A stretch of DNA of 64,000 nucleotides from Luteimonas arsenica (GTDB lineage: Bacteria; Pseudomonadota; Gammaproteobacteria; Xanthomonadales; Xanthomonadaceae). Below are positions 1 through 9,026 of the stretch, piece after piece. The notes under the pieces were generated by a model. That model did no database searches and was not told where the DNA came from. It saw only the letters and a program-made list of their open reading frames with translations. The position numbers and the translations under genes are program-made. Position 1 is the first letter of the stretch, and each line of letters opens with the position of its first letter. Location: assembly GCF_004352825.1 (NCBI RefSeq), contig NZ_SJRW01000002.1, positions 124,001 to 188,000 of the forward strand, given 5' to 3'.

Positions 1-897
1 CAGTGGGCCAGCGTGCGTCGCGTCGTGGGGCTCGCCGGCCAGCCAGCGGTGGGCGTCGGCGACGGCCGCGGATTCGCGGTGGCCGAGGCCGAGGAAGTCG
101 AACAGCTTCGGGTCGGCCAGCTGCGAGGGCCGGATGTCGCCCAGCGCGCGCGCAATCTGGTCGATGCGCCCGGGCGTCTCGCGTTCCCACTGCGCCATCA
201 TCCTCTGCACCTGCTTGCGCTGCAGGTTCTCCTGCGAGCCGCAGAGGTTGCAGGGAATGATCGGGAAGTCCTTCGCCTCCGCGTAGGCGGCGATGTCGTC
301 CTCGCGCACGTAGGCCAGCGGGCGGATCACCACGTGCCTTCCGTCGTCGGACAGCAGCTTCGGCGGCATGCCGCTCAGCTTGGCGTGGAAGAACAGGTTG
401 AGGAAGAAGGTTGCCACCATGTCGTCGCGGTGGTGGCCGAGCGCGATGCGGGTGTAGCCGTGCTCGGCGGCATACGTGTACAGCGCGCCGCGGCGCAGGC
501 GCGAGCACAGCGAGCACATGGTCTTGCCCTCGGGCACCACCCGCGACACCACCGAATAGGTGTCCTGCTCGATGATGTGGAAGTCGACGCCGAGCGAGCG
601 CAGGTAGTCGGGCAGCACGTGCTCGGGGAAGCCGGGCTGCTTCTGGTCGAGGTTCACCGCGGTGATCGAGAACGACACCGGCGCCTTCTTCTGAAGCTGC
701 AGCAGGATGTCCAGCATCGTGTAGCTGTCCTTGCCGCCGGACAGGCAGACCATCACCCGGTCGCCGTCCTCGATCATGCCGAAGTCGGCGATCGCGCGGC
801 CCACCTGGTGGCGCAGGCGCTTGCCCAGACGCTGCGCCTCGTGGGCGGCACGGCGGGCGCGGGGGGCGGGTTCGGCGAGGGGCAGGACGATGCTCAT
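1..897 (-). CDS. ttcA: tRNA 2-thiocytidine(32) synthetase TtcA (3' end cut by window)
   Basis: ATP-dependent tRNA thiolase that converts C32 of some tRNAs to 2-thiocytidine in the cytoplasm. The visible 299 codons start at ATG 897 ([10 protein letters not shown]) and run off the left edge with no stop. The PP-loop motif SGGKDS lies near residue 55, followed by the two iron-sulphur CxxC motifs that define TtcA: MCSLCS (from about residue 129) and PCNLCG about 90 residues later. Only a few C-terminal residues should be missing judging from the family length of about 300. The next gene to the right (stop at 910) is on the same strand but unrelated in function. Confidence 0.95.
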   Translation of the reverse strand, partial: MSIVLPLAEPAPRARRAAHEAQRLGKRLRHQVGRAIADFGMIEDGDRVMVCLSGGKDSYTMLDILLQLQKKAPVSFSITAVNLDQKQPGFPEHVLPDYLRSLGVDFHIIEQDTYSVVSRVVPEGKTMCSLCSRLRRGALYTYAAEHGYTRIALGHHRDDMVATFFLNLFFHAKLSGMPPKLLSDDGRHVVIRPLAYVREDDIAAYAEAKDFPIIPCNLCGSQENLQRKQVQRMMAQWERETPGRIDQIARALGDIRPSQLADPKLFDFLGLGHRESAAVADAHRWLAGEPHDATHAGPL

Positions 898-909
898 GGA
901 CCGGTCATT

Positions 910-2739
910 CTACCGGCTCGCTTCGGCGCCCCGTGCGGCCACCTCGGTGGCGGTGCCGGCGCGCGCGGACGCCGCCGTCGGCGCGGACTGGGCCGACGCC
1001 GGGCCGGGGCCGCAGGCCTGCGCGACCGCATCGGGGCGTGTCCACTGCGAGCGCAGGCAATCGGCTTCGGTCACCAGCGGATGTCCGGCGCCCAACCGCC
1101 CGCGGTGCCGGGCGTCGAATCCCGCCAGCAGGTCGCCGGCGCGCGTGCGGTCGCCGAGGGCGAAGGCCGTCCGCGCCCAGCGCAGGCTGCGCAGGCCGGC
1201 CATGCGGTCGTCGCCCTGCGTCCCGGGACCGTGCAGTGCCGACTGCAGCCGCTCGCCCGCGGTGCGGTGGTCGCCCGACATGGCCTCGGCCCAGGCCAGG
1301 TCGGCCTCCGCGCGCAGCCTGAGCGGATGGTCCGGCGACAGCCTGGCCTCCCAGGCCCGGATCTGGCCGCGCAGGATCGCGGCCGCCTGCGCCCACTCGC
1401 CGCGCCGCAGCCTCAGTTCGGCGCGCCAGGCCTGCGGCATCTGCGCCTCGACCTGGTCGCCGCCCTGGTTCTCGGAAAAGAGCGCATGCGCGGCCAGCAG
1501 CAGGGTTTCGGCGCGGTCGTAGTCGCCGAGCTCCACCAGCACGCTGCCCAGCGAGTTGTAGGCCCAGGCGGTCCAGGTGCTGCGCTCGCCGCCTTCGCGC
1601 GCGATCTCCAGCAGGGCGAGGAAGTGCTGCTTCGCCTCGCGGTGGCGGCCGAGGGCACGCTGGGCCAGCCCAAGAGCCCACTGCAGCTCGCCCGACAGCC
1701 GGGGTGCATCCACGAAGGCATCGTCCCGGTGCAGCGGGAGCAGGATCGCCAGCGCTTCGGCGTGGCGCCCCTGCTCGCTGCGCAATTGCGCCAGCTTGAG
1801 CTGGGCCAGTGCCTCGCGGTCCCGGCCTCCGCGCGCCTCCGCGAGCGCCGTGGCGCAGACCGCCTCCGCCTCCTCGAGGCGATTGCTGATCCGGTACACG
1901 TCGCACAGCGCGGTCCCGGCCCGGACCAGCGCATCGACGTGCCGTTTCCCGAGCGGCCGGTACAGGGCGCGGGCGCGTTCGAAGGCCGCCGCCGCTTCCG
2001 CATACCGGTCCTGGCCGAAGCGGATGGTGCCGAGCATGTGCTGGACCGCCGCCGCGGCGACGGGATCTTCGTCGAGCCTGTGCATGGCGCTGTCGGCGGC
2101 ATTGTCGATCGCCGTCTCGAGGGTCGCCGCGGGGCGCGTGCGTCCGTCGCGATAGGGGTCGGCCTGGCCGAGGATGTCGCGTGTGACGAAGTCGAGCATG
2201 GCCTGATGCCGGGTCGCCGCGTCCTCGGCGGCCTGCCGCGCGCGCTCGGCGGAGGCGTACATCAGGGTCGTCGAGAGCAGCCCGAGCACCAGCGCTGCGG
2301 CGATGCCGAGGTGGCGGCGGCGACCGGCGGCCTGTGCCCGGGAGGCTGGACCCGGCGCTGCCGGGACGCGGCCTTCCTCCCGCGGCGGGGCGTCGCCGTG
2401 GGCTGGATCGTCCGTCGGCGCGGGTTCGTACTGCGCATCGAGCGCCAGGCGGTAGCCGTAGCCGTGGATGGCGCGCAGCGCCTGCCCATCGGCACCCAGC
2501 GCCTGCCGCAAGCGGCCCACGGCCTTGGACAGCGAGTTCTCCGAAACCACGCGACCGGGCCACCCGGCTTCCAGCAGCTCGTCCTTGCCGACGACCGCGC
2601 CGGCCTGCCTCAGCAGGGCCAGCAGCACGTCGTGGCAGCTGCGGTCCAGGTCGATGCGTTCCCCGCCCACGACCAGCCGACCCGTGCGCTCGTCCAGCGT
2701 GGCGGCTCCGAAGCGCCAGACTCCCTGCACCTGCTGCAT
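910..2739 (-). CDS. Membrane-anchored winged-helix regulator with TPR-rich C-terminal region (CadC-like)
   Basis: 609 residues. Residues about 5-98 form an OmpR/CadC-type winged-helix DNA-binding domain (DVLLALLRQAGAVVGKDELL, then SENSLSKAVGRLRQALG and the wing HGYGYRL). A single hydrophobic segment lies at about 143-164, preceded by Arg-rich cytoplasmic residues, and the remaining 440 residues are Ala/Leu/Arg-rich helical repeats with TPR spacing, presumably periplasmic. I chose ATG 2739 (MQQVQGVW) because the domain begins directly after it; the open frame reaches back to 2955 but would overlap the divergent promoter region. No receiver domain is present, so the signal is probably sensed by the periplasmic repeats as in CadC. 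The divergent gene at 2955 is the obvious candidate target. Confidence 0.82.
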   Translation of the reverse strand: MQQVQGVWRFGAATLDERTGRLVVGGERIDLDRSCHDVLLALLRQAGAVVGKDELLEAGWPGRVVSENSLSKAVGRLRQALGADGQALRAIHGYGYRLALDAQYEPAPTDDPAHGDAPPREEGRVPAAPGPASRAQAAGRRRHLGIAAALVLGLLSTTLMYASAERARQAAEDAATRHQAMLDFVTRDILGQADPYRDGRTRPAATLETAIDNAADSAMHRLDEDPVAAAAVQHMLGTIRFGQDRYAEAAAAFERARALYRPLGKRHVDALVRAGTALCDVYRISNRLEEAEAVCATALAEARGGRDREALAQLKLAQLRSEQGRHAEALAILLPLHRDDAFVDAPRLSGELQWALGLAQRALGRHREAKQHFLALLEIAREGGERSTWTAWAYNSLGSVLVELGDYDRAETLLLAAHALFSENQGGDQVEAQMPQAWRAELRLRRGEWAQAAAILRGQIRAWEARLSPDHPLRLRAEADLAWAEAMSGDHRTAGERLQSALHGPGTQGDDRMAGLRSLRWARTAFALGDRTRAGDLLAGFDARHRGRLGAGHPLVTEADCLRSQWTRPDAVAQACGPGPASAQSAPTAASARAGTATEVAARGAEASR

Positions 2740-2842
2740 GGCCACGGCCCCCCACCGTGTTGCGTCGGGCGACAGCTTGGGGCCTTCCGGCAGGCTCCGC
2801 AACGGCCGCCACGCCGCGGATCCAGGGCGGCCGGGGCGCCGA

Positions 2843-2866
2843 TTCCGAAATTTTCCGAATCTTTCC
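2843..2866. promoter_or_regulatory. Tandem TTCC repeats at exact 10-bp spacing in divergent promoter region
   Basis: TTCCGAA occurs at 2843-2849 and again at 2853-2859, and TTCC recurs at 2863-2866, so three copies fall on one face of the helix. This short AT-richer stretch sits between the winged-helix regulator (start 2739, minus) and the exported protein (start 2955, plus). OmpR/CadC-type winged-helix proteins typically bind direct repeats spaced by one helical turn, so this is a plausible operator for the 2739 regulator; the assignment is inference. Confidence 0.5.
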
Positions 2867-2954
2867 AGCCCCGGCAAAGATTGCCGCCCCGTCGGCGCGC
2901 CACCCTCGGCCGGCGGCCCGGACGGGCCGTCACACATACAGACAGGGGAATGCA

Positions 2955-5144
2955 ATGCACGCGAAACGACGCAGGAACGGACCCGGCTCCGCCTGGGTGC
3001 TGCCGCTCGGCCTGCTGGCGGCCGCGCCGGCGCTGGCGGTCACCACCATCGATGCCCAGGCCGACCTGGCCGTCACCGCCGAAGGACGAGTGGTGCTGGT
3101 GGATGTTCTGGCCAACGACCCCGGGACCACCCCGGGCTCCGCGCTTTCGATCCACACGCGACCGGCGAACGGTACTGCGCGCGTGGTCAAGGGACGCCTG
3201 GAGTACACGCCGGCGCCCGGCTTCCAGGGGCGTGACAGCTTCAGCTACCTGGTCAAGGGCGTGCGCAGCCTCGGCACGGCCACGGTGACGGTGGACGTGG
3301 GCCGCGCCCTGGTGCTGCGCGGCAAGGTGACCGACGGCCCGATCGCCAACGCCGAGGTCCAGGCCTCGGTCGATGGCCACGTATTCACTACCCAGGCCGA
3401 TGCCGACGGCAACTACGGTCTCGAGATCATCGGCGTCGACGGCGGCATGGTGACCCTCGGCGCACAGGGCAGTGGCGACCAGGCGATCGTCAACTTCGTC
3501 AGCATCGTCGGCGGCTTCGACCGCCTGGCGAGCGAGGCCGGCGACGACGGCGAACTGAGCCGCGACGAGAACAACCAGGTCCAGGTGACCAATGTCAGCA
3601 CCGCCCAGGCCTACCTGATGGAGGTCGCCGCCGGCGGCGTCCCGATCACCGACGACGCCGCACTCGAGGTCGCTCGCGAAGCGATCGACAACGGGCAGCT
3701 GCTGACCGCTTCGGCCGCGATCAAGCTGGCGGTGGACGGCGGCTTCCCGCTGCCCGAGGGCACCACCGACACCCTGGCGCTGCTCAGCAATCCCGGCGCA
3801 CTGGAAGGCTTCCTGACCGAAGTCGAGGAGCAGGCGCCGGGCGCGCTGGCCGAAACCATCAACGAGATCGCCAGCGATCCGAACCTGACCGTGCCCATGG
3901 CCGCGGACGATATGGTCGGCACCTACACCCTGGTCCATGACCTGGGCGTGCCGGGGACCGTCAACACCGGGTACATCCAGGGTTCGCGCATGACCCTGGA
4001 TGCCGGGAGCGGTGGAGAGATGGTCGGCCCGTCGCCCAACCACGATCCATCGGTGACCTGGAGCTTCGATGAGGCCAGCGGGCGGGCGGTGGTCGTGCCC
4101 AACAGCCCCTTCGTGCTGGTCAGCTACGAGATCATCGACGGCATCGGCCAGGTCCGCCGCTTCGACGTCACTTCGCGCTACGAGGTGGCCAAGCTGTTCG
4201 AGGGCAACGGCCGTGACACGCTGGCGGTGACGACGACCACCGACTACAGCTATCCCGACAACCCCGGGATCCCCGGCGGTTCGCGCACGGGAACGGCCAC
4301 CAACATCGGCATCCGCGACGGTGCCGGCTCCTGGCCTTTCACCACCGGGGAGATCGCGGGAACCACGCGCAGCATGGCGATTTCGGACACGGCCTATGCG
4401 AACAGCAACTACAACGGCTCGGAGCTTTTCACCTTTGCCGCCGACGGCACCGGCAGCCGTGCCGATGGTCCTGCGTTCGACTGGGACATCGACGAAGCCG
4501 GCCGGCTTCGCGTGGTCTACGGCGACGGATCGACCGGAGCCTACGCCCGCGTGAGCAGCGACGGCCGCGGCGCGGAAGGCCTGGCCTTCGACTGGACCTC
4601 GGCCAACGGCAACCGCAGCGCCATGCTGCAGATCTCGGCGCTGGCCGACGGCTTCACGTTCGATGCAGGCACGGCACAGGCCGACTGGATGTCGGGCCAG
4701 AGCATCAGCCGGACCGCCTACCTCGCCAGCGATACCGGCTTCCATATCCTGCTGCGCGCCGGATACCTGGGGTGGACGCTCAGCCTTTCCGAAAGCGGCA
4801 TGTGGCCGGTCCCCGCGGGCTGGACGGTACAGGGTGGAGTGATGGACCTGACGATGTACCGCAACGGCAGCAATGAGCCCGTGCACTGGTGCCAGGTCGG
4901 CGTGGACGGCTGCTACATCAACATGGTGCGTCGCTGGCGCCCGGTGGCCTCCGACGGCAACCGTATCCATGTGATCGAGGAGTTCCTCTGGGATATCGAC
5001 GGCGACGGCGACCTCGACGTCACCAACCAGCGAGGCAACTTCTACGACAGCGGCATCGCCGTCCCGTTCGCGCCGCCGCGGCTGGACGTGCCGAAGGCCG
5101 TGGCCCGTCCGGCGACGAAGCCCGACACCCGATCCGGCCGCTGA
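2955..5144 (+). CDS. Exported protein with N-terminal bacterial Ig-like (Big_9/cadherin-like) domain
   Basis: 729 residues starting at ATG 2955 with a good ribosome site (AGGGGA) a few bases upstream. Residues 1-29 are a Sec signal peptide (Arg/Lys-rich start, LPLGLLAAAPALA). Residues about 35-115 match the repeat typical of bacterial Ig-like/cadherin-like domains of surface proteins (VDVLANDPG, then NGTARVVKGRLEYTPAPGFQGRDSFSY). A second small beta domain (VLRGKVTDGPIANAEV) resembles carboxypeptidase-regulatory-like folds. The long C-terminal half has many WxFD/GxWxF-like beta segments but I do not recognise its family. Probably secreted or surface-exposed; adhesion or polymer binding is possible but unproven. 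It is divergent from the winged-helix regulator, which may control it. Confidence 0.75.
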   Translation: MHAKRRRNGPGSAWVLPLGLLAAAPALAVTTIDAQADLAVTAEGRVVLVDVLANDPGTTPGSALSIHTRPANGTARVVKGRLEYTPAPGFQGRDSFSYLVKGVRSLGTATVTVDVGRALVLRGKVTDGPIANAEVQASVDGHVFTTQADADGNYGLEIIGVDGGMVTLGAQGSGDQAIVNFVSIVGGFDRLASEAGDDGELSRDENNQVQVTNVSTAQAYLMEVAAGGVPITDDAALEVAREAIDNGQLLTASAAIKLAVDGGFPLPEGTTDTLALLSNPGALEGFLTEVEEQAPGALAETINEIASDPNLTVPMAADDMVGTYTLVHDLGVPGTVNTGYIQGSRMTLDAGSGGEMVGPSPNHDPSVTWSFDEASGRAVVVPNSPFVLVSYEIIDGIGQVRRFDVTSRYEVAKLFEGNGRDTLAVTTTTDYSYPDNPGIPGGSRTGTATNIGIRDGAGSWPFTTGEIAGTTRSMAISDTAYANSNYNGSELFTFAADGTGSRADGPAFDWDIDEAGRLRVVYGDGSTGAYARVSSDGRGAEGLAFDWTSANGNRSAMLQISALADGFTFDAGTAQADWMSGQSISRTAYLASDTGFHILLRAGYLGWTLSLSESGMWPVPAGWTVQGGVMDLTMYRNGSNEPVHWCQVGVDGCYINMVRRWRPVASDGNRIHVIEEFLWDIDGDGDLDVTNQRGNFYDSGIAVPFAPPRLDVPKAVARPATKPDTRSGR

Positions 5145-5186
5145 GCGAGACACTGCCGTGGCCAGGCCACCGGCACGGCACGGCGT

Positions 5187-5212
5187 GGCGGTCCCCCCCG
5201 GGGGGGACCGCC
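5187..5212. repeat. Perfect 26-bp palindrome with seven C then seven G at its centre
   Basis: Arms GGCGGTCCCCCCC and GGGGGGGACCGCC are exact reverse complements with no spacer, in the 156-base gap between the exported protein (stop 5144) and the small DUF465-type gene (start 5301). It could act as a transcription barrier or a weak terminator for the upstream gene, but it is not followed by a T-tract. Confidence 0.6.
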
Positions 5213-5300
5213 CGCGCAGGTAACGCTCCGCGGGAAGACAGCCGCGTCTTCGCGCCCCGACGCGATGCCGTTGCCGCGCCGGGCGTGTAATCTCGGGGCG

Positions 5301-5516
5301 ATGCAGCCCGTCGATCCCGCCGAACAAGCCCGTCTCGCCCAGCGGCTCGTCGAGCTGCGGATCGAGCACCGCGACCTCGATGCCGCGATCTCGCGGCTGC
5401 AGCTGGATCCCGGCGCCGACGAACTGATGGTCAAGCGCCTGAAGAAGCGCAAGCTCCAGCTGAAGGACTGCATCGAGCGCCTGGAATCGGCGCTGATTCC
5501 CGACGAGCCGGCCTGA
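5301..5516 (+). CDS. Small YdcH/DUF465 family protein
   Basis: 71 residues beginning MQPVDPAEQARLAQRL. The protein is almost entirely alpha-helical with the DUF465 pattern: a first helix ending in RLVELRIEHRDLDAAI, a short turn with LQLDPGADEL, and a Lys/Arg-rich helix MVKRLKKRKLQLKDCIERLE. Members are 65-80 residue cytoplasmic proteins of unknown function, often near envelope or division genes. ATG 5301 was preferred over the upstream in-frame start at 5265 because the conserved helix begins here and GGGG lies just upstream. It stands alone between two unrelated genes. Confidence 0.8.
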   Translation: MQPVDPAEQARLAQRLVELRIEHRDLDAAISRLQLDPGADELMVKRLKKRKLQLKDCIERLESALIPDEPA

Positions 5517-5539
5517 GGCCGGCCCGCGCGGCAGAGGAT

Positions 5540-6145
5540 TCAGGGCAGCCAGATCTTGCGCCGGGCGAGGACGCTGGCGCTGATGCCCGCCACCCGGCCG
5601 TCGCTGCCGAACTCCACCTGCACTTCGTCGAAGCTGCTCAGCCAGTAGCGCCAGACGTCGGCATCGAGGTCGGGATTCTCGCTGCTCACCGGCCAGCCCA
5701 GCGCCATGCGCACCTGCTCGCGGGTCATGCCCTCGGTGATGCGCGCCGCGGCGATGGCCTCGCGGATCTTCTCCGGGAAGCCGGCTGCGACCACGCGAGG
5801 ATCCTCGGCCACGACGTAGCGCGCGGCGAACGCGGCTTCCGACAGATCCCGGCTGTAGTGGTTCTCGAGCACGTAGCGCTCGCTGCCGGCGGTGAACCTG
5901 AGCTTGCGGCGGGTCTGCCCGGTCACCGTGACCGGTGTGCCGTAGGGCAGCAGGTCCGAGCCGTCGCCCTCATAGTTGATGTCGTAGATCTCGTCGCCGA
6001 AGGCGATCATGTTGCAGCAGAGGAAGCCGCTGGTTCCGCTTCCGGATCCGGCCACCGGCTTGGCGCGGCCCTGTGCGTACGCCGGTGCGGTGGCGACGGC
6101 AAGGACCACGGTGGCCAGGGCGAGGGCAAGGTTTCTCGAGCGCAT
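5540..6145 (-). CDS. Exported protein with C-terminal BamE/SmpA-like fold
   Basis: 201 residues. Residues 1-25 form a Sec signal peptide (MRSRNLALALATVVLAVATAPAYAQ has the usual n, h and AxA cleavage regions), with no lipobox Cys at the cleavage point although a Cys pair occurs near residue 43. The C-terminal 60 residues carry the BamE/SmpA signature: ITEGMTREQVRMALGWP, then WRYWLSSFDEVQVEF and a final GRVAGI strand. This fold is common in small periplasmic proteins and does not by itself mean membership of the BAM complex. Start ATG 6145 gives the signal peptide; the longer frame does not. Role unknown. Confidence 0.7.
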   Translation of the reverse strand: MRSRNLALALATVVLAVATAPAYAQGRAKPVAGSGSGTSGFLCCNMIAFGDEIYDINYEGDGSDLLPYGTPVTVTGQTRRKLRFTAGSERYVLENHYSRDLSEAAFAARYVVAEDPRVVAAGFPEKIREAIAAARITEGMTREQVRMALGWPVSSENPDLDADVWRYWLSSFDEVQVEFGSDGRVAGISASVLARRKIWLP

Positions 6146-6292
6146 GGGATGTTCCTGTCGGATTGCGGCCGGACCCGCCGCGGACGTTGCTGTTCGCAGG
6201 AGGCGCTGCGCTTCTCCCCCTGGGCGCCCTGTCCCCCCATGGCGCCGCGGCATTGTGCCGCAGGCCCGAGCCCGCGCGTCACTACCGGTGCG

Positions 6293-8977
6293 TCAGCCCT
6301 TTGGCAAGCCCGGGTTCTCTCCTTCCCGCGCCGCCTCGGGGCTGATCTTCTCGATCGTGTGCCGCAGCTCGCGGCCGAGGATCACCTTCGCGTCGCGCGC
6401 GAACGTGGCCAGGCGCTCGTCGAAGGCGAGCTTGCTGTTGTGGTCCAGCTTCACCAGGCCCAGTTCGCGCAGCTTCTGGATGAAGCCGCGGAACAGCGCC
6501 TTGTCGAAGAACTCCGGCGCCGCCGGCGCGTACAGCAGGCTCAGCCGCTGCGCGGCCAGCTGGCACAGGCTTTCCAGTTCGCCGGCGCCGAGGGTGCCCG
6601 AACCGTTCTTGGCCAGCACCGAGATCGCGATGTAATAGCGCTCGAAGGCCTGCTGCAGCGGATGCCCGATCGCACGCAGGCGGAATACTTCGTCCGACTG
6701 CCCCGCCTGGCGGGCGATGATGCCGCCGTCGTCCTCGCCGACCTGCTCCAGCAGGCCTTCGCGGATGAACAGGCCGATGGTGGCGTCGATGCGCGCCGCG
6801 AAGCCGTCTTCGTCCCAGGGCAGGAACAGCTCGCCCTGCAGGAAGGGATACATGGCCCGGCCCAGGCGCAGCAGCGCGTCGCGCGACATGCGCCGGTTGT
6901 GCAGGAAGCAGCAGGCGATCCAGGCCGAGGCGGTGAACAGATGCACCACGTTGTTGCGGAAGTAGGTCAGCAGCACCGAGGTGTCGCCGTCCACGCGCAG
7001 CACGTCGCCCAGCGGGTGCGCGACGCGGTGCAGTACGCCGATCTCCTCGCCGTGGGCGATGATCTGCGCCGGCGAGTGCGGGGTCACGGTGACCAGCGGG
7101 CTGTAGGGCACCTCGGCCAGCAGTTTCTTCGACAGCAGGATCTGTGCGGTCAGGTCGCCCTCGCCCATGGCGTGCTTGGGCGTGGACAGCAGGGCCAGCG
7201 CCAGCAGGTTGATCGGGTTGACGTCGGCGGCGCCGTTCACGCGCTCCTGGATGCGCTGCGCGGTGGCGTCGACGGTGGCGGCCAGCCAGTCGGGCTTGTC
7301 CTCGTCGGGCAGCGGCTTGCCGTCCCAGGCCCCGGCATGCTCGGCAAGCACGTCCGACAGCGCGATCGGCTCGCCGAAGTTCACCACCACCTGGCCGTAG
7401 TTCTGCCGCAGCACCTTGGGGATGCCCCACAGCAGCGCCCAGATCGATTCCTTCTCCTTGGGCTTGCCGGAGAGTTCATCGAGGTAGCTGTTGCCCTCCA
7501 TCAGCTTCTCGTAGCCGATGTAGACCGGCTGGAACAGCACCGGGCGCGTGGGCTGGCGCAGGTAGGCGCGCACGGTCATCGCCACCATGCCGCCCTTGGG
7601 CTGGAGCAGGCGGCCGGTGCGCGAGCGCCCGCCTTCGATGAAGTATTCGATCGAATAGCCGCCGGCCACCAGCTGCGCGACGTATTCCGTGAACACCGCC
7701 GAGTACAGCGCGTTGCCGCGGAAGCTGCGGCGGATGAAGAACGCCCCGCCCTTGCGCAGGATGGTGCCGATCACCGGCAGGTTGAGGTTGATGCCGGCGG
7801 CGATGTGCGGCGGCACGATGCCGCGGGTATAGAGCAGGTAGCTCAGCAGCAGGTAGTCCATGTGGCTGCGGTGGCAGGGCACGTAGACGACCTCGTGGCC
7901 GGGCGCGGCGGCCTTGAGCGGGTCGAGGTGGTGCACCAGCACGCCGCGGAAGATCCGGTTCCAGACCGTGGTCAGCAGGAAGCTGGCCGAGCGCACCACC
8001 GGGTGCGAGTAGTCGGCGGCGATCTCGTAGGCGTAGCCATGGGCCTTCTTCCAGGCTTCCGCCCGCGCCTTGTCGCCGGCGCCGCTCTCGCGCCGCGCCT
8101 GGTCGGCGATGGCCTCGCGCACCGGCGCCGAGGCCAGCACCTTGTCCACCAGCAGGCGGCGGGTGGACAGGTCGGGGCCGATGATCGCGGCGCGGATGCG
8201 GTTGAAGTGCGTGCGCAGCAGGCGAGAGAGCTTGCGCACCTCGCGCTCGGGCTCCAGGCCCTCGGCGACGATGTCGCGCAGGGCCACCGGCGGCGAGAAG
8301 CGCACCAGGGTGTCGCGGCCGTTGAGCAGGATCGCCAGCAGGCGGCGGAAGCGGCCGACCAGCGCCCAGTTCTCCGAGAACAGCACCGAGAACCAGCCGC
8401 TGTTCTTGTCCGGGGCGCGGCCGACGAAGATCGACACCGGCACCAGCTGGACGTCGAGCACGGGATCGGCGCGGTGGGCCTCGAGCAGGCGGGCCAGCGA
8501 ATCGGAATGGCTCCTGTTGCGCTTCGGCCTGCGCTGGGTGGCGATCTGGGTGGCCAGGGCCAGCGCACCGGCGGTACTGCGCCGCGACAGCGCCACGTAG
8601 GCACGCCTGCGGCCCAGCGGATCGCCGGCCAGCGGCACCAGCGGCGAAGGCAGCCCGGCCTCGCGGCAGGCGCGGTCGAGGATCAGGGCATTGGAGAGGC
8701 CGTAGTCCTCCAGCACGTAGCAGACCGGGCGCTCGTCGATGGCTTCGCCGGGGCCCTGGGGCTCGATGCTCAGGCCGATCCAGGGCGAGAGCAGGCGCCC
8801 GGCCAGGCGCGCCCACCAGGGCCGCGCGCGCCGGCCGCGGCCGGGGCGCGGGTCGGCCGCGGGTACCGTGGCGGCGATGTCCGCCTCGCCATGGCGCACC
8901 GGCGCCGAGGCGTCGTCGTCCTGGGCACCGTCGGGGCGGGGTTCGAACAGGGAAGGTTGGGTCGGCATCGTCGGCAT
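6293..8977 (-). CDS. plsB: Glycerol-3-phosphate 1-O-acyltransferase PlsB
   Basis: 894 residues; PlsB enzymes are 800-890. Catalyses the first committed step of phospholipid synthesis, acylating sn-glycerol 3-phosphate at position 1 at the inner membrane. The four acyltransferase blocks are visible: catalytic HX4D in PCHRSHMDYLL, the GGAFFIRRSFRGN block, the FIEGGRSRTGR block and VFQPVYIGYEKL-type block. The C-terminal half (about 450-890) matches the long PlsB-only extension. The N-terminal 60 residues are Pro/Arg-rich and poorly conserved, so the start is uncertain: ATG 8977 (MPTMPTQ) or ATG 8968 (MPTQPS). A separate lipoprotein gene lies upstream on the same strand. Confidence 0.95.
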   Translation of the reverse strand: MPTMPTQPSLFEPRPDGAQDDDASAPVRHGEADIAATVPAADPRPGRGRRARPWWARLAGRLLSPWIGLSIEPQGPGEAIDERPVCYVLEDYGLSNALILDRACREAGLPSPLVPLAGDPLGRRRAYVALSRRSTAGALALATQIATQRRPKRNRSHSDSLARLLEAHRADPVLDVQLVPVSIFVGRAPDKNSGWFSVLFSENWALVGRFRRLLAILLNGRDTLVRFSPPVALRDIVAEGLEPEREVRKLSRLLRTHFNRIRAAIIGPDLSTRRLLVDKVLASAPVREAIADQARRESGAGDKARAEAWKKAHGYAYEIAADYSHPVVRSASFLLTTVWNRIFRGVLVHHLDPLKAAAPGHEVVYVPCHRSHMDYLLLSYLLYTRGIVPPHIAAGINLNLPVIGTILRKGGAFFIRRSFRGNALYSAVFTEYVAQLVAGGYSIEYFIEGGRSRTGRLLQPKGGMVAMTVRAYLRQPTRPVLFQPVYIGYEKLMEGNSYLDELSGKPKEKESIWALLWGIPKVLRQNYGQVVVNFGEPIALSDVLAEHAGAWDGKPLPDEDKPDWLAATVDATAQRIQERVNGAADVNPINLLALALLSTPKHAMGEGDLTAQILLSKKLLAEVPYSPLVTVTPHSPAQIIAHGEEIGVLHRVAHPLGDVLRVDGDTSVLLTYFRNNVVHLFTASAWIACCFLHNRRMSRDALLRLGRAMYPFLQGELFLPWDEDGFAARIDATIGLFIREGLLEQVGEDDGGIIARQAGQSDEVFRLRAIGHPLQQAFERYYIAISVLAKNGSGTLGAGELESLCQLAAQRLSLLYAPAAPEFFDKALFRGFIQKLRELGLVKLDHNSKLAFDERLATFARDAKVILGRELRHTIEKISPEAAREGENPGLPKG

Positions 8978-9026
8978 TATGCCCAAGCGTGGCGTCGGGC
9001 CTGGAGGGTGCGCGGCTGCGTCGCGC

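Noticed and set aside
13-3288. Long plus-strand open frame of 1091 codons opposite ttcA and the winged-helix regulator
   Set aside because: Composition-driven antisense frame of a GC-rich genome; the minus strand encodes clear TtcA motifs and a winged-helix domain.
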